DNA of 64,000 bases from Pedobacter sp. MC2016-14 (GCF_020991475.1 NZ_JAJMPA010000001.1:2666001-2730000); one strand, 5' to 3'; shown: positions 35,494 to 44,848, counted from the first letter of the stretch. Notes: a model not told the origin generated them from the letters alone. Numbers and translations are program-made.

Positions 35494-35539
35494 CACTTGC
35501 AAATTAAAAGTTGTTTATATATTTGCACTTGCAAAGTGC
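35494..35539. promoter_or_regulatory. Operator/promoter between the HxlR and OYE genes
   Basis: CACTTGCAAA occurs at 35494-35503 and again at 35526-35535, 32 bp apart, about three helical turns. The second copy forms the palindrome GCACTTGCAAAGTGC (35525-35539). A perfect -7 element TATATTTG (35518-35525) for the OYE gene lies between the copies. A regulator bound here would sit on the promoter. Confidence 0.65.
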
Positions 35540-35571
35540 AAGCAAATTTACAGAATTTAATTATAGATACA

Positions 35572-36672
35572 ATGGAAACAGCAATAATTTTTGAACCTTA
35601 TAGCCTAAAAGGACTAGTATTGAATAATCGAATAGCCATGGCACCCATGACCAGAAGCCGTTCCGCAAATACAGGTAATGTAGCTACGGAACTTACAGCC
35701 CTATATTACAAACAACGTGCAACTGCCGGCCTCATTATTACCGAGGGAACCTTCGTCAGTAAAGAGGCTGTTGGGGTGGTAAATGTACCAGGTATTTATA
35801 GTGAAGAGCAGATAAAGGGATGGAAATTGACGACAGATGCAGTACACAGCGAAGGTGGAAAAATATTTGCCCAGCTTTGGCATACCGGAGCATATTCCCA
35901 TCCTGATCTTCACGATGGTAAAAAGCCTTTGGCTCCTTCGGGTGTGAATCCTGAGCAACAGGTGTTTACGGCAGCAGGCTTTAAGCCGTCTCAAGCGCCC
36001 CAACCAATGACTATCGAAGATATTAAAAGAACGGTTAATGATTTTAAACAGGCCGCGGTTAATGCATTTGAAGCTGGATTTGATGGTGTCGAATTGCATG
36101 GTGCTAACGGCTATCTTCTCCAGCAATTCTTTAGCAAAAACAGTAATCTACGTACAGACGAATATGGAGGTTCTGTTGAAAACCGTGCACGTATTCTATT
36201 TGATATTTTGGATGAACTGAAAGAAGTTGTCGATATGCAGCGTGTTGCAGTTCGCTTGAACCCATCGCTTAACGGAATTATGGGTGTTTTAGTGGATGAT
36301 GAAACCAAGACTTTATATGACTATGTTGTAAATAGGCTGAATGATTATGGCCTTGCCTATATCCACCTGATAGAGCCTTTTACAGATGTTTCTGCAATTC
36401 CTGATGCTATTCAAGAAGTGGCAAAACATTTCCGCAAAATCTATAAGGGCACCATTATTATCAACAGGGCTTTTACCAAGGAAACAGCTCATAAGGTATT
36501 GAGCGATGGAGATGCCAACCTGGTTTCTTTTGGTGTTCCATTTATTGCAAACCCTGATTTAGTAGCACGTTTTATGACAGACGCGGTTCTCAATCAACCA
36601 GATCAAACTACATTTTACACTCCCGGCGAAAAAGGATACACAGATTATCCTACACTAAATGACAACAAATAG
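35572..36672 (+). CDS. Old yellow enzyme family flavin reductase
   Basis: 366 aa from the ATG at 35572. A longer frame opens at 35497 but would begin upstream of the promoter, so it is rejected. NemA-type alkene reductase with [25 protein letters not shown] and the standard anchoring residues H176-x-x-N179-x-Y181 in LHGANGYL. It heads a unit with two SDR genes and a quinone-oxidoreductase-like gene, and is presumably controlled by the divergent HxlR regulator. Confidence 0.93.
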   Translation: METAIIFEPYSLKGLVLNNRIAMAPMTRSRSANTGNVATELTALYYKQRATAGLIITEGTFVSKEAVGVVNVPGIYSEEQIKGWKLTTDAVHSEGGKIFAQLWHTGAYSHPDLHDGKKPLAPSGVNPEQQVFTAAGFKPSQAPQPMTIEDIKRTVNDFKQAAVNAFEAGFDGVELHGANGYLLQQFFSKNSNLRTDEYGGSVENRARILFDILDELKEVVDMQRVAVRLNPSLNGIMGVLVDDETKTLYDYVVNRLNDYGLAYIHLIEPFTDVSAIPDAIQEVAKHFRKIYKGTIIINRAFTKETAHKVLSDGDANLVSFGVPFIANPDLVARFMTDAVLNQPDQTTFYTPGEKGYTDYPTLNDNK

Positions 36673-36695
36673 GTTTTAAAATTAAAAAGAGAATC

Positions 36696-37424
36696 ATGAA
36701 AACAACTGGAAATACAGTGTTCATTAGCGGAGGAAGTGCTGGAATTGGTCTGGCGATTGCTAAAAAACTACAAGCAGCGGGCAACAAGATCATCCTCAAT
36801 GGTAGAAATGAAGAACGCTTGCAAAGTGCCTTAAAAGAATTGGATGATGCCGTTGCCATTCAGGGTGATTTATCAGTAGCAGCAGATAGAATCCGCATTA
36901 CGAAAGAGCTGAAAACGAATTACCCAAAATTGAATATCATCATCAATAATGCCGGTGCGGCTTTTATGAATGATCTAAGTGATAGCAATAACAATTCGGC
37001 AGAAAAAGCTTTCGAGGAAATCAATACCAATTACATAAGTGTTATCGATTTTACGGCACTTACTTTACCCTTGCTTTTACAACAAGAAGAGGCAGCCATC
37101 GTAAATGTTTCATCTATAGCGGTATTTAGATCGAATAAATACTTGCCTACTTACTCGGCAAGTAAAGCCGCACTGCACAGCTACACACAGGGGCTGAGAG
37201 ATACCTTTTCAGAAAATGAAAGCCTTAATGTGTATGAACTTTATCCCCCTTTGGTAAATACTGAATTCTCAGCAGAAATTGGTGGAGCAAACGGTATACC
37301 ACCATCAGAAGTAGCTGATGAATTGTATATTGCGCTGGAAAAAAATCAATTTGAGATTCCGGTAGGTGACACTAAAAAAATCCATGAACTGGTTATTCCA
37401 ATTACAGAACAGGTTCCTCATTAA
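36696..37424 (+). CDS. SDR-family oxidoreductase (DltE-like)
   Basis: 242 aa. Cofactor motif SGGSAGIG, NAG motif IINNAGAAF and catalytic YSASKAAL. The C-terminal part (YELYPPLVNTEF) matches the DltE/YbbO-like short-chain dehydrogenases, whose substrates are mostly unknown. It lies 23 bases after the OYE gene and 12 bases before the next SDR gene. Confidence 0.88.
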   Translation: MKTTGNTVFISGGSAGIGLAIAKKLQAAGNKIILNGRNEERLQSALKELDDAVAIQGDLSVAADRIRITKELKTNYPKLNIIINNAGAAFMNDLSDSNNNSAEKAFEEINTNYISVIDFTALTLPLLLQQEEAAIVNVSSIAVFRSNKYLPTYSASKAALHSYTQGLRDTFSENESLNVYELYPPLVNTEFSAEIGGANGIPPSEVADELYIALEKNQFEIPVGDTKKIHELVIPITEQVPH

Positions 37425-37436
37425 TATCAAACAGCT

Positions 37437-38204
37437 ATGAATTTAAATGGTAAAACAATCCTGATCACTGGCGGAGGATCAGGAATAGGGCTTGAAGCTG
37501 CAAGGCAGTTTTTGCAAATTGGCTCAAAGGTGATCATTACGGGAAGAAATCAGCAAAAACTAGATGCCGCAAAAAAAGCGTATCCAACCCTAGTATGTTT
37601 ACAGAGCGATGCGGGTAATGAAAAAGATGCTTTCGCTCTTTTTGAAAAGGTCAAGGAACTCGGTGGCATCGATATTCTGTATAATAATGCAGGTGTTGGT
37701 GTTCCTCCCAAAAATTTAGGCATTGCAAATGATGCGCATTTAAAAGGAGCTACTTATGAAATGGAAGTTAATTATCTTGGCGTTATCCGGTTGAATAATC
37801 TTTTTATGGAAATGTTAAAATCCAGAAAGGAAAGCGCGATCATCAATACCACTTCCATTTTGAGCATGGTACCTTCGTTGGTAGAAGCTACTTATTCGGC
37901 ATCAAAAGTCGCTCTGGCTTTTTATACAAAATCGTTAAGGGAACACCTGAAAATTACAGGTACCCGAGTGAAGGTTTTTGAACTCTTGCCACCTTTGGTC
38001 GATACCGATATGGTGGCCGATAGGGATGATAAAAAGATAAGCACCAAGCAACTGATTAAGGGATTGATACAGGGACTCAAGAAAGATCAATATACCATTC
38101 GGGTAGGTGATTCTAGGCTGATTTACATCTTCAGCCGTTTTTTTCCTAAGTTTACCTTTGGGCTGATTAATCCGAAGAAAATAAATCTAACATTAAGATC
38201 ATAA
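37437..38204 (+). CDS. SDR-family oxidoreductase
   Basis: 255 aa. Cofactor motif TGGGSGIG, NNAG motif YNNAGVGVPP and catalytic YSASKVAL, with the same C-terminal ELLPPLVDTDM block as its upstream neighbour. The two SDRs are diverged tandem paralogues. It is 10 bases before the quinone-oxidoreductase-like gene. Confidence 0.88.
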   Translation: MNLNGKTILITGGGSGIGLEAARQFLQIGSKVIITGRNQQKLDAAKKAYPTLVCLQSDAGNEKDAFALFEKVKELGGIDILYNNAGVGVPPKNLGIANDAHLKGATYEMEVNYLGVIRLNNLFMEMLKSRKESAIINTTSILSMVPSLVEATYSASKVALAFYTKSLREHLKITGTRVKVFELLPPLVDTDMVADRDDKKISTKQLIKGLIQGLKKDQYTIRVGDSRLIYIFSRFFPKFTFGLINPKKINLTLRS

Positions 38205-38214
38205 AAGTCATAAA

Positions 38215-39216
38215 ATGAAAGCATTCACAATAAAGAAATACGATAAAAAAGTAGCCCTTAAGCTAGTTGATATGCCTCTTTCAATCTTAAAGGAAAATGA
38301 TGTTATGGTCGAAATCCATGCTTCCGGGCTCAACCTTCTGGATTCCAAGATCAAGTCTGGTGAATTCAAATTGATCTTGCCCTATAAATTGCCACTTACT
38401 TTAGGGCATGATGCAGCGGGGGTAATTACACAGGTGGGAAAAAATGTAAAACAGTTCAAAGTAGGTGATGAGGTTTATTCACGCCCATCAGATTTCAGCA
38501 TCGGTACATTTGCGCAGTTCATTGCGGTGAATGAAAAAGATATAGCCTTAAAGCCGAAGAACCTTTCCATGAACGAAGCGGCCTCTATCCCCTTGGTTGC
38601 CCTTACTGCCTGGCAAGCCCTGGTAGAAAAAGCAAATCTAAAAAAGGGGCAGAAAGTTTTTATTCAGGCCGGCTCCGGTGGTGTAGGAACAATTGCCATA
38701 CAATTGGCGAAACATCTGGGGGCAACTGTCGCTACAACAGCAAGTGAAAAGAGCTTTGCAATGCTCAAAGATCTTGGAGCTGATGTACTGATCGATTACA
38801 AAAGAGAAGATTTTGAAATTATCCTAAAAGATTACGATGTAGTGTTGAACAGTCAGGATACAAAGACACTCGAAAAATCACTGCGGATCTTAAAACCTGG
38901 AGGAAAGGCGATTTCAATCTCGGGACCACCAACACCGGATTTTGCTAAAGCAATTAGCGCCCCTTGGTTTGTTAAGATTATTCTATCACTGATCAGCTCA
39001 GGTATACGCAGAAAAGCAAAGAAACTGGGCATAGACTATTCATTTCTGTTTATGAGGGCTGATGGAATGCAATTGAGAGAGATTTCGAAACTGATTGAAC
39101 AACAGGTGATCAGACCCGTGGTAGATAGGGTATTTAGTTTTGAGCAGACCAATAATGCTTTGCAGTATGTAGAAAGTGGACGTGCAAAAGGTAAAGTGGT
39201 AATTAAAATAAAATAG
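38215..39216 (+). CDS. NADP-dependent oxidoreductase, quinone reductase-like MDR
   Basis: 333 aa medium-chain dehydrogenase/reductase of the zinc-independent quinone-oxidoreductase type. The GroES-like domain has LGHDAAGVITQVGKNV, and the Rossmann motif is QAGSGGVGTIAIQLAK. The zinc-ligand cysteines are absent. Last gene of the OYE-SDR-SDR-MDR unit. It likely reduces quinones or alkenals with NADPH (family inference). Confidence 0.9.
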   Translation: MKAFTIKKYDKKVALKLVDMPLSILKENDVMVEIHASGLNLLDSKIKSGEFKLILPYKLPLTLGHDAAGVITQVGKNVKQFKVGDEVYSRPSDFSIGTFAQFIAVNEKDIALKPKNLSMNEAASIPLVALTAWQALVEKANLKKGQKVFIQAGSGGVGTIAIQLAKHLGATVATTASEKSFAMLKDLGADVLIDYKREDFEIILKDYDVVLNSQDTKTLEKSLRILKPGGKAISISGPPTPDFAKAISAPWFVKIILSLISSGIRRKAKKLGIDYSFLFMRADGMQLREISKLIEQQVIRPVVDRVFSFEQTNNALQYVESGRAKGKVVIKIK

Positions 39217-39260
39217 TTTATTTGAGTATTTTTGCTTAATCGTAATTAAATAAAAAAAAC

Positions 39261-39560
39261 ATGGCCAGGAACTTATTAATTGTATCACTATTATTTCTAG
39301 TATTTGGTTGTAAAAAATACAGTGACGATGACACTACTTTTTTTAAATGGAAAAGAGACTTGTATAGAGCAAGAGTGCAGAATGATAACCCTGCCTTGTT
39401 TTACTCAAGAGATCCAAAGATTTCGGGCAACCCAGATGCAATTTTTTTAAGTACCGACTTTGTTGTTTTGACCGAATACCGAAAGGATTTACAGCAAGAT
39501 AGCATCTATAAAGCTAGCGGTGGGATGCAAGTCTATAAATATAATAAAGTAGACAATTGA
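39261..39560 (+). CDS. Small hypothetical lipoprotein
   Basis: 99 aa. The N-terminus MARNLLIVSLLFLVFGCKK has a typical lipobox (VFGC) followed by KKYSDDD, the kind of acidic stretch found in surface-exposed Bacteroidota lipoproteins. The rest (YSRDPKISGNPDAIFLSTDF) is not recognised. It is 44 bases after the MDR gene and could be separate. Confidence 0.6.
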   Translation: MARNLLIVSLLFLVFGCKKYSDDDTTFFKWKRDLYRARVQNDNPALFYSRDPKISGNPDAIFLSTDFVVLTEYRKDLQQDSIYKASGGMQVYKYNKVDN

Positions 39561-39598
39561 TTCTTCCAAAATTTAATGCCTTAACCAACCCTTTGATA

Positions 39599-39619
39599 CT
39601 AGGTGTGACGCATACCTAG
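39599..39619. promoter_or_regulatory. Palindrome CTAGGT-N9-ACCTAG
   Basis: Six-base perfect outer arms separated by GTGACGCAT, in the 210-base space before the GH43 gene. It may be a dimer-binding operator. The rest of this space shows no gene and no clear -7 element. Confidence 0.35.
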
Positions 39620-39770
39620 ACCAGCATTATATTCGGCATAAATCCGTCTAATACTTGCAGATCATTAGCATATTTTAACCTATGTTGTAAACACAAATTG
39701 ATCTGAAGTGGTTATTGTGCAATTTGAACTAAATTTTTGAACACACGTTTTACATATTTAGATTTAACCA

Positions 39771-40745
39771 ATGAACACTTGCAGAATCTTCCTCTTCATA
39801 TTATTGCTTACAGCAGGTCATAAATTGTTGGCACAACCTACCACCAAATTCAGTTCAAAAGGCAACCCCATCATTACACATCAGTACACTGCAGACCCAG
39901 CGGCGCTGGTAAAAGGAGATACCCTCTGGTTGTATGCAGGGCACGATTTTGCAGGGGGACAGAAGAATTATAAAATGAAAGACTGGCTGGTGTATTCCAC
40001 AACAGATTTAAAAAACTGGACTGAATACAAAGTGCCTTTAAAAATCACTGATTTTGAGTGGGCAAAAAGCGGAGATGCCTTTGCGGGCCAAGTTATAGAA
40101 AGGAACGGGAAATACTATTGGTATGTAAGCACCAATTGGTCCGGAATAGGAGTGGCTGTGGCAGATCGTCCGGAAGGTCCCTTTAAAGATGCCCTAGGTA
40201 AGCCTTTGCTTACCAATAAAGATTGTTTTGCTTCAAAGCATTCCTGGGCTTGTATAGATCCCACTGTATTTATAGATAACGATGGCCAGGCCTGGTTATT
40301 CTGGGGTAATAGGGAGTGCTACTATGCAAAGTTGAAAGCAAACATGATGGAGATTGATGGCCCTGTAAAACAAATGGCTTTTGAAGGATTTCAATTTACC
40401 GAGGCACCCTGGATCCATAAATATGCGGGTAAATACTATTTAAGTTATGCTACAGGTTTTCCTGAAAAAATTGCCTATGCTACGGCCAATAAAATTGACG
40501 GGCCTTACACCTACAAAGGGATATTAAATGAGCTTGCAGGCAATAGCAATACCAATCACCAGGCAATTGTAGATTTTAAAGGCCAATGGTATTTTATTTA
40601 CCACAACGGCGCAATAGAAACAGATGGCGGAAGCTTTAGCCGCTCTATTTGTATAGACAGACTACAATACAATAAAGATGGTACAATAAAAAGAATTGTA
40701 ATGACTTCAGAAGGTAGTAGCTTTGTCCAAAAGAAGGTCAAATGA
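39771..40745 (+). CDS. Glycoside hydrolase family 43 protein
   Basis: 324 aa five-bladed beta-propeller hydrolase acting on arabinan, xylan or related side chains. A signal peptide (cleaved near LLAQP) predicts export. The three family carboxylates are visible: Asp42 in YTADPA, Asp163 in CIDPTVF and Glu211 in FTEAPWIHK. It stands alone, without SusC/SusD partners. It is followed 37 bases later by a barstar-like gene. A GH28 pectinase gene lies at the end of the window. Confidence 0.9.
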   Translation: MNTCRIFLFILLLTAGHKLLAQPTTKFSSKGNPIITHQYTADPAALVKGDTLWLYAGHDFAGGQKNYKMKDWLVYSTTDLKNWTEYKVPLKITDFEWAKSGDAFAGQVIERNGKYYWYVSTNWSGIGVAVADRPEGPFKDALGKPLLTNKDCFASKHSWACIDPTVFIDNDGQAWLFWGNRECYYAKLKANMMEIDGPVKQMAFEGFQFTEAPWIHKYAGKYYLSYATGFPEKIAYATANKIDGPYTYKGILNELAGNSNTNHQAIVDFKGQWYFIYHNGAIETDGGSFSRSICIDRLQYNKDGTIKRIVMTSEGSSFVQKKVK

Positions 40746-40782
40746 AAATTTGAAAATTTTAGGACGAAAACACGCATTACAG

Positions 40783-41172
40783 ATGAAACAGCTAATTATT
40801 GAAGGAGACCAGATTAATGACATTGCTTCATTTTACGAAGAAATAAACCGGGTGTTTATGCCAAACGAAGATTGGCAAATGGGACAAAGTTTAGATGCAC
40901 TAAGTGATTTGCTGTACGGTGGTTACGGAGAAATAAAAGGCAATGAGCCCATACAAATTGTTTGGAACAATATTAGAAAAGCTGAAACGGTGCTGGGCTT
41001 ACAGGAAACAATAGCGTTTTACACCGAAAAACTTCAACATCCAGATACCTATAATGTTAAATGGATAAACGAAAAATTAGATGCGCTGCAAAAGGGACAA
41101 GGTCAAACCTATTTCGAGATCATCATGGAGATTTTCAATGAACACCCAAATATTCAATTACTAAGAAATTAA
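40783..41172 (+). CDS. Barstar-family ribonuclease inhibitor-like protein
   Basis: 129 aa from the ATG at 40783; the longer frame opening at a TTG inside the GH43 gene is not credible. The barstar pattern is clear: KQLIIEGDQINDIASFYEEI, then LDALSDLLYGGYG with the acidic binding helix. Barstar blocks the RNase barnase. No barnase-like gene is nearby. It overlaps the convergent FAD protein gene by 12 bases. Confidence 0.8.
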   Translation: MKQLIIEGDQINDIASFYEEINRVFMPNEDWQMGQSLDALSDLLYGGYGEIKGNEPIQIVWNNIRKAETVLGLQETIAFYTEKLQHPDTYNVKWINEKLDALQKGQGQTYFEIIMEIFNEHPNIQLLRN

Positions 41173-42573
41173 GCTACTCAATATCCGTTCGGCAAGCTTT
41201 TGTGCCTGTAGCCTTAGCTCAGGTACAGCAGTGCTTTCCCAGAGTGAGCCTTTCAAGTTACTGCCAATAACAAATAAATTTTCCTTTACATTTCCATCCG
41301 CACTAATCACGCAATGGTCATCAGCAGAAGTCTTTATGCCAATATGATGCGGGCCTCTGCAAATTAGGCCTGCTTTTTCCATGTTAAACAGTAATGTTCC
41401 GCTTTGTTTTTTAATATCCGTATTCGGCCCAGTACAGTTAATGATGCGTTGTACATTAAGTTGTTCTGTTTTGCCATTACAATTTAAGGTAGCAGTAACC
41501 ACTCCGGCCTCTTCTTTTGTATTTACGATAAAACCTTTATGGGTAATCAGTTTTTTATGGTGCTGGTATTTCTCAAGCGTAAAATAGGTTTGCAACGGAA
41601 GCCGGTGCCTTGAACTGCTCCATACCGAATTTATGCGTTTTATAAACTGTTGCTTCTCCTGATCATCAAAGGAATTCCATATTTTCTGGGCATGCGGGCG
41701 TACGGCATCAATACCCTGATAAATGGACTGACTTAAGCCATCCGCAATTTTACGGTGCTTGTTAAATGCATTTAAAAGTGTTAGCAAATTATCTTTATCC
41801 TTCAATAAAGAAGGGATGTCTAAAGACAAATAAGGTTCCTTATCCTCTTTAGATGGTTTTAGTTGATAACCCCGGGGCGAAACGGTATGGATGGTAGCCT
41901 TAAAGCCAGCATCAACAAGTGTTAACACGGTATCTGCCATTGTTAAACCATTGCCAATAATCAAAAGGTCTTCATCTTCCTTAAATTCAGTAATACAGGC
42001 CTCGTCCCAGGGATTGCCAAAGTAATATTTACTTTGCTGCAATGCCGTATCAATTCCATTTGGAATGCCCGGTAGTTGATTGCCAGTGGCCAGTATCACT
42101 ACATCAGCACTCAAAGAAGAAGTGCCAGACAAATGAACTTCAAAGCCGTGCTCAGCTTCACAAACCTGCATTGCATACGCATCATAAATCTTAACCGATT
42201 TAGAGGAAGGGATTTGTTGCAGGGCATCCAGCCATAAAGCGTTGATGTAATTTCCATACTCCCTTCGTGTAGAAAACTGGGCCGAAAGATCGGCAGGCTC
42301 TTCATTGCAGTCATCTCCGTTTCGCTTAAGCCAATCTGTATAATGCTCTGGAATTTCGGCAAAAGCACTCATCCTGCCATTGGGCACATTTAACAAAAGA
42401 GAAGAATGATAAGGATCATAAGCTACACCTTTTCCAATCGCACTCCCTTTATGCACCAGATGAATATTGATGGAAACATCTTGCTCTTTCAGTAAGTGGA
42501 TGGCAGTTAAGGCGCCGCAAAAGCCGCCACCAATAATAACTAGGTTTAATGGATTAGGATGCTGTTTAATCAA
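41161..42573 (-). CDS. FAD/NAD(P)-binding protein
   Basis: 470 aa. N-terminal FAD motif LVIIGGGFCGALTAIHLL and a second dinucleotide motif IGNGLTMADT; the family is the PF13454-type FAD-NAD(P)-binding proteins, whose function is mostly unknown, some being linked to siderophore or quinone metabolism. The start codon is a TTG (42571-42573), since no ATG lies upstream before a stop. It is convergent with the barstar gene and divergent from the response regulator. Confidence 0.85.
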   Translation of the reverse strand: MIKQHPNPLNLVIIGGGFCGALTAIHLLKEQDVSINIHLVHKGSAIGKGVAYDPYHSSLLLNVPNGRMSAFAEIPEHYTDWLKRNGDDCNEEPADLSAQFSTRREYGNYINALWLDALQQIPSSKSVKIYDAYAMQVCEAEHGFEVHLSGTSSLSADVVILATGNQLPGIPNGIDTALQQSKYYFGNPWDEACITEFKEDEDLLIIGNGLTMADTVLTLVDAGFKATIHTVSPRGYQLKPSKEDKEPYLSLDIPSLLKDKDNLLTLLNAFNKHRKIADGLSQSIYQGIDAVRPHAQKIWNSFDDQEKQQFIKRINSVWSSSRHRLPLQTYFTLEKYQHHKKLITHKGFIVNTKEEAGVVTATLNCNGKTEQLNVQRIINCTGPNTDIKKQSGTLLFNMEKAGLICRGPHHIGIKTSADDHCVISADGNVKENLFVIGSNLKGSLWESTAVPELRLQAQKLAERILSSLIS

Positions 42574-42734
42574 GATTGCCGCTTAAAAATAATAGTAATG
42601 AAATTGTACTGGTAAAATGCTAATATCCGTATATATGGCGATATTCAATGTCACAATCCTGATTAATTATTTTCCACATTCATTTTACATTCCCTAAGTA
42701 TCATAAATTGCTTGCTTTTTGTATCTTACCCGCA

Positions 42735-43421
42735 ATGAAAATTCTGTTGATAGAGGATGAACCAGCATTGGTGTCCGTAATTGTTAGAGGTTTGGCCGAA
42801 TCAGGTATAGAAGTGAGTGCAGCTACAGATGGGCATACGGGTTTAGAAATGGCGCTTAAGCACCAGTTTGATTTGATCATTTTAGATTTGATGCTTCCCG
42901 GTATGGGTGGGGTACAAGTTTGCCGCGAATTACGGAAAACAAATACAGAGGTTCCGGTAATTATGCTTACTGCACTCTCCAGTACAGAGAATATTGTCAC
43001 CGGACTGGATAGCGGGGCAGATGATTACCTGGTTAAACCCTTTAAATTTGCAGAACTGGAGGCCCGCATCCGCACCCATGTCAGACGAAGCCAGAAGGAT
43101 GTTAAGCCAAAAAATGTAATTGTCATTGCAGATCTGGAGATTGACGTGTTATCCCGTACCGCACATAGAAGTGGCAAACCCATCCAACTTACCGCCACAG
43201 AATACAGATTGTTAGAATATTTTGCACAGCATCAAGGCATGGTGCTCTCCCGGATTCAAATTCTGGAAAATGTATGGGATATCGATTTTAACATGGGTAC
43301 CAATGTAGTAGATGTTTATGTCAATTACCTCCGGAAAAAAGTAGACAATGGTTACCCAAATAAATTAATCCATACTGTTTTTGGCATGGGCTATATGTTT
43401 AAGGAAAAGCCTGGTCAATGA
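42735..43421 (+). CDS. OmpR/PhoB-family response regulator
   Basis: 228 aa from the ATG at 42735. Receiver domain with phosphorylatable Asp51 in LIILDLMLPGMGG and acidic pocket ED at 7-8, then a winged-helix DNA-binding domain (TATEYRLLEYFAQHQGMVLS). It overlaps the kinase gene by 4 bases (ATGA). OmpR-type regulators bind tandem 11-bp repeats, and such repeats lie at 44805-44848 just after the kinase gene. Confidence 0.95.
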   Translation: MKILLIEDEPALVSVIVRGLAESGIEVSAATDGHTGLEMALKHQFDLIILDLMLPGMGGVQVCRELRKTNTEVPVIMLTALSSTENIVTGLDSGADDYLVKPFKFAELEARIRTHVRRSQKDVKPKNVIVIADLEIDVLSRTAHRSGKPIQLTATEYRLLEYFAQHQGMVLSRIQILENVWDIDFNMGTNVVDVYVNYLRKKVDNGYPNKLIHTVFGMGYMFKEKPGQ

Positions 43422-44803
43422 AAATACAAACCAAAATCACCTTATTCTTTTTCATCATAGCCACCGTTGGGCTTATGTTGCTCAACGCTTCTATTTTTTA
43501 TTTCGTTTCTGAGTTCAGTTTTGAAGATTTTTTTAAACGATTGGAAGCAAGGGTAAACCTGGCCGCAGAAATTAAGATAAATCCAGACAGTAAATCTGCG
43601 GCTTACCAGGAGGTGAGGAGCAAGTACCTGGAAAAATTAGAACAAGAAAAAGATTACATCATTCCAGTAAATCATTTAAAAGACAATACTTTCATTAAAC
43701 CATTGCCCTTGCCAGATCAGTTTTATCAATCTATTATCAAAGTAGGTAAAGCAAGGTATAATGAAAATAACCATTTTTATGTAGGTGCCTTTTTCAAAAA
43801 AGACAATGCCAGTTATATCGTTATTGTTGCCGCAGAAGACCCTTATGGATTTAAAGAACTCGAGCAGTTAAAAAAAGTACTGCTAATTATATTCTTTATC
43901 TCTATCGTTCTCACCTATATTGCCGGTAAAATCTTTTCATGGTACATCATACAGCCCGTTACAACCATCATCAACAGGGTTAAAACCATTACGGCAAACA
44001 ATTTGAATTCAAGACTTACAGAATTAAAAGGTAAAGATGAAATTGCAGAACTTGTGCTCACCTTTAATAACATGCTTACCCGTTTGGAAACTTCATTTGA
44101 AACCCAAAACAATTTTGTGAGTAATGCTTCCCATGAGTTAAGAACCCCGCTCACCATCATCACCAGTGAGGCCGAAATATTGCTCAATAGCACTCAGCTG
44201 GAGCCAAACCATCAGGAAGCGGTTAAAACCATTTTTGCAGAAGCAGAAAAACTCGGTCATATTTTAAGCAGCCTGCTTGGCCTTGCACAAACGGGTTTTA
44301 ACGGGAAAAAGCAGAACTGGGAAAGTATCAGGATAGATGAGCTGGTGGTTAGTGTGGCAGAAGCGGTTAAGAAAATTGAATCCGAGTCCAAGATTAACCT
44401 GGATTTTTCTGGCCTTCCAGACAACGAATCCATGATGTATACCGAAGGGAACCTTAACCTGCTCCAGCTTGCAATCAGCAACATTGTACTCAATGCCTGT
44501 AAATACTCAAATAACAGTCCGGTCGTAATCCGCGTGTCATCAGCGGGTAACAGAATTACAATTGCTGTATCAGATCAGGGGATTGGAATTCCAGAAGAAG
44601 ATCAGTCGCACATCTTTGAGCCTTTTTTCAGGGCTTCTAATACCACAGATTTTCAGGGATATGGAATTGGCCTTCCGCTTACTTTAAATATCATTCGTTT
44701 GCATAAAGGTACCATAGGCATCCGCTCAGAAGAGCAGGTAGGTACAGAAATCCAGATCCTCTTGCCCATCCAGCAATTAGGTACTACAGAAGTTAGTTTG
44801 TAA
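43418..44803 (+). CDS. Sensor histidine kinase (CusS-like)
   Basis: 461 aa membrane kinase partner of the preceding regulator. Two membrane helices (about 8-28 and 150-172) flank a periplasmic domain of about 120 residues. HAMP (to about 225), the phosphoacceptor in NASHELRTPLT, and the ATPase N and G boxes (NIVLNACKYS, DQGIGIPEED) follow. The signal is unknown; the architecture resembles metal and envelope-stress sensors. Confidence 0.94.
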   Translation: MKIQTKITLFFFIIATVGLMLLNASIFYFVSEFSFEDFFKRLEARVNLAAEIKINPDSKSAAYQEVRSKYLEKLEQEKDYIIPVNHLKDNTFIKPLPLPDQFYQSIIKVGKARYNENNHFYVGAFFKKDNASYIVIVAAEDPYGFKELEQLKKVLLIIFFISIVLTYIAGKIFSWYIIQPVTTIINRVKTITANNLNSRLTELKGKDEIAELVLTFNNMLTRLETSFETQNNFVSNASHELRTPLTIITSEAEILLNSTQLEPNHQEAVKTIFAEAEKLGHILSSLLGLAQTGFNGKKQNWESIRIDELVVSVAEAVKKIESESKINLDFSGLPDNESMMYTEGNLNLLQLAISNIVLNACKYSNNSPVVIRVSSAGNRITIAVSDQGIGIPEEDQSHIFEPFFRASNTTDFQGYGIGLPLTLNIIRLHKGTIGIRSEEQVGTEIQILLPIQQLGTTEVSL

Positions 44804-44804
44804 T

Positions 44805-44848
44805 CTAATTAAATTCTAATAAGTATCTTATTTCCTTCTAATAAGTAG
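44805..44848 (+). promoter_or_regulatory. Four tandem 11-bp repeats, response-regulator box
   Basis: Four consecutive 11-mers start at 44805, 44816, 44827 and 44838: CTAATTAAATT, CTAATAAGTAT, CTTATTTCCTT and CTAATAAGTAG. The last ends 4 bases before a near-consensus -7 element TACTCTTG (44853-44860). This is the PhoB-box layout for OmpR-type regulators and lies between the two-component genes and the stress-protein gene. Confidence 0.65.

Noticed and set aside
35497-35571. Upstream start for the second OYE gene (25 extra residues)
   Set aside because: The extension begins before the -7 element and overlaps the operator repeats; the ATG at 35572 matches the family start.
20860-39600. tRNA-Leu(GAG) 3' end as an attachment site with a duplicated copy
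   Set aside because: I looked for a second copy of the T-arm/acceptor 3' sequence near 34.5-35.1 kb and 39.5 kb and saw none, and no integrase gene is present.
39771-41172. GH43 and barstar as a toxin-inhibitor pair
   Set aside because: GH43 has intact glycosidase carboxylates and no RNase features; the proximity is likely incidental.
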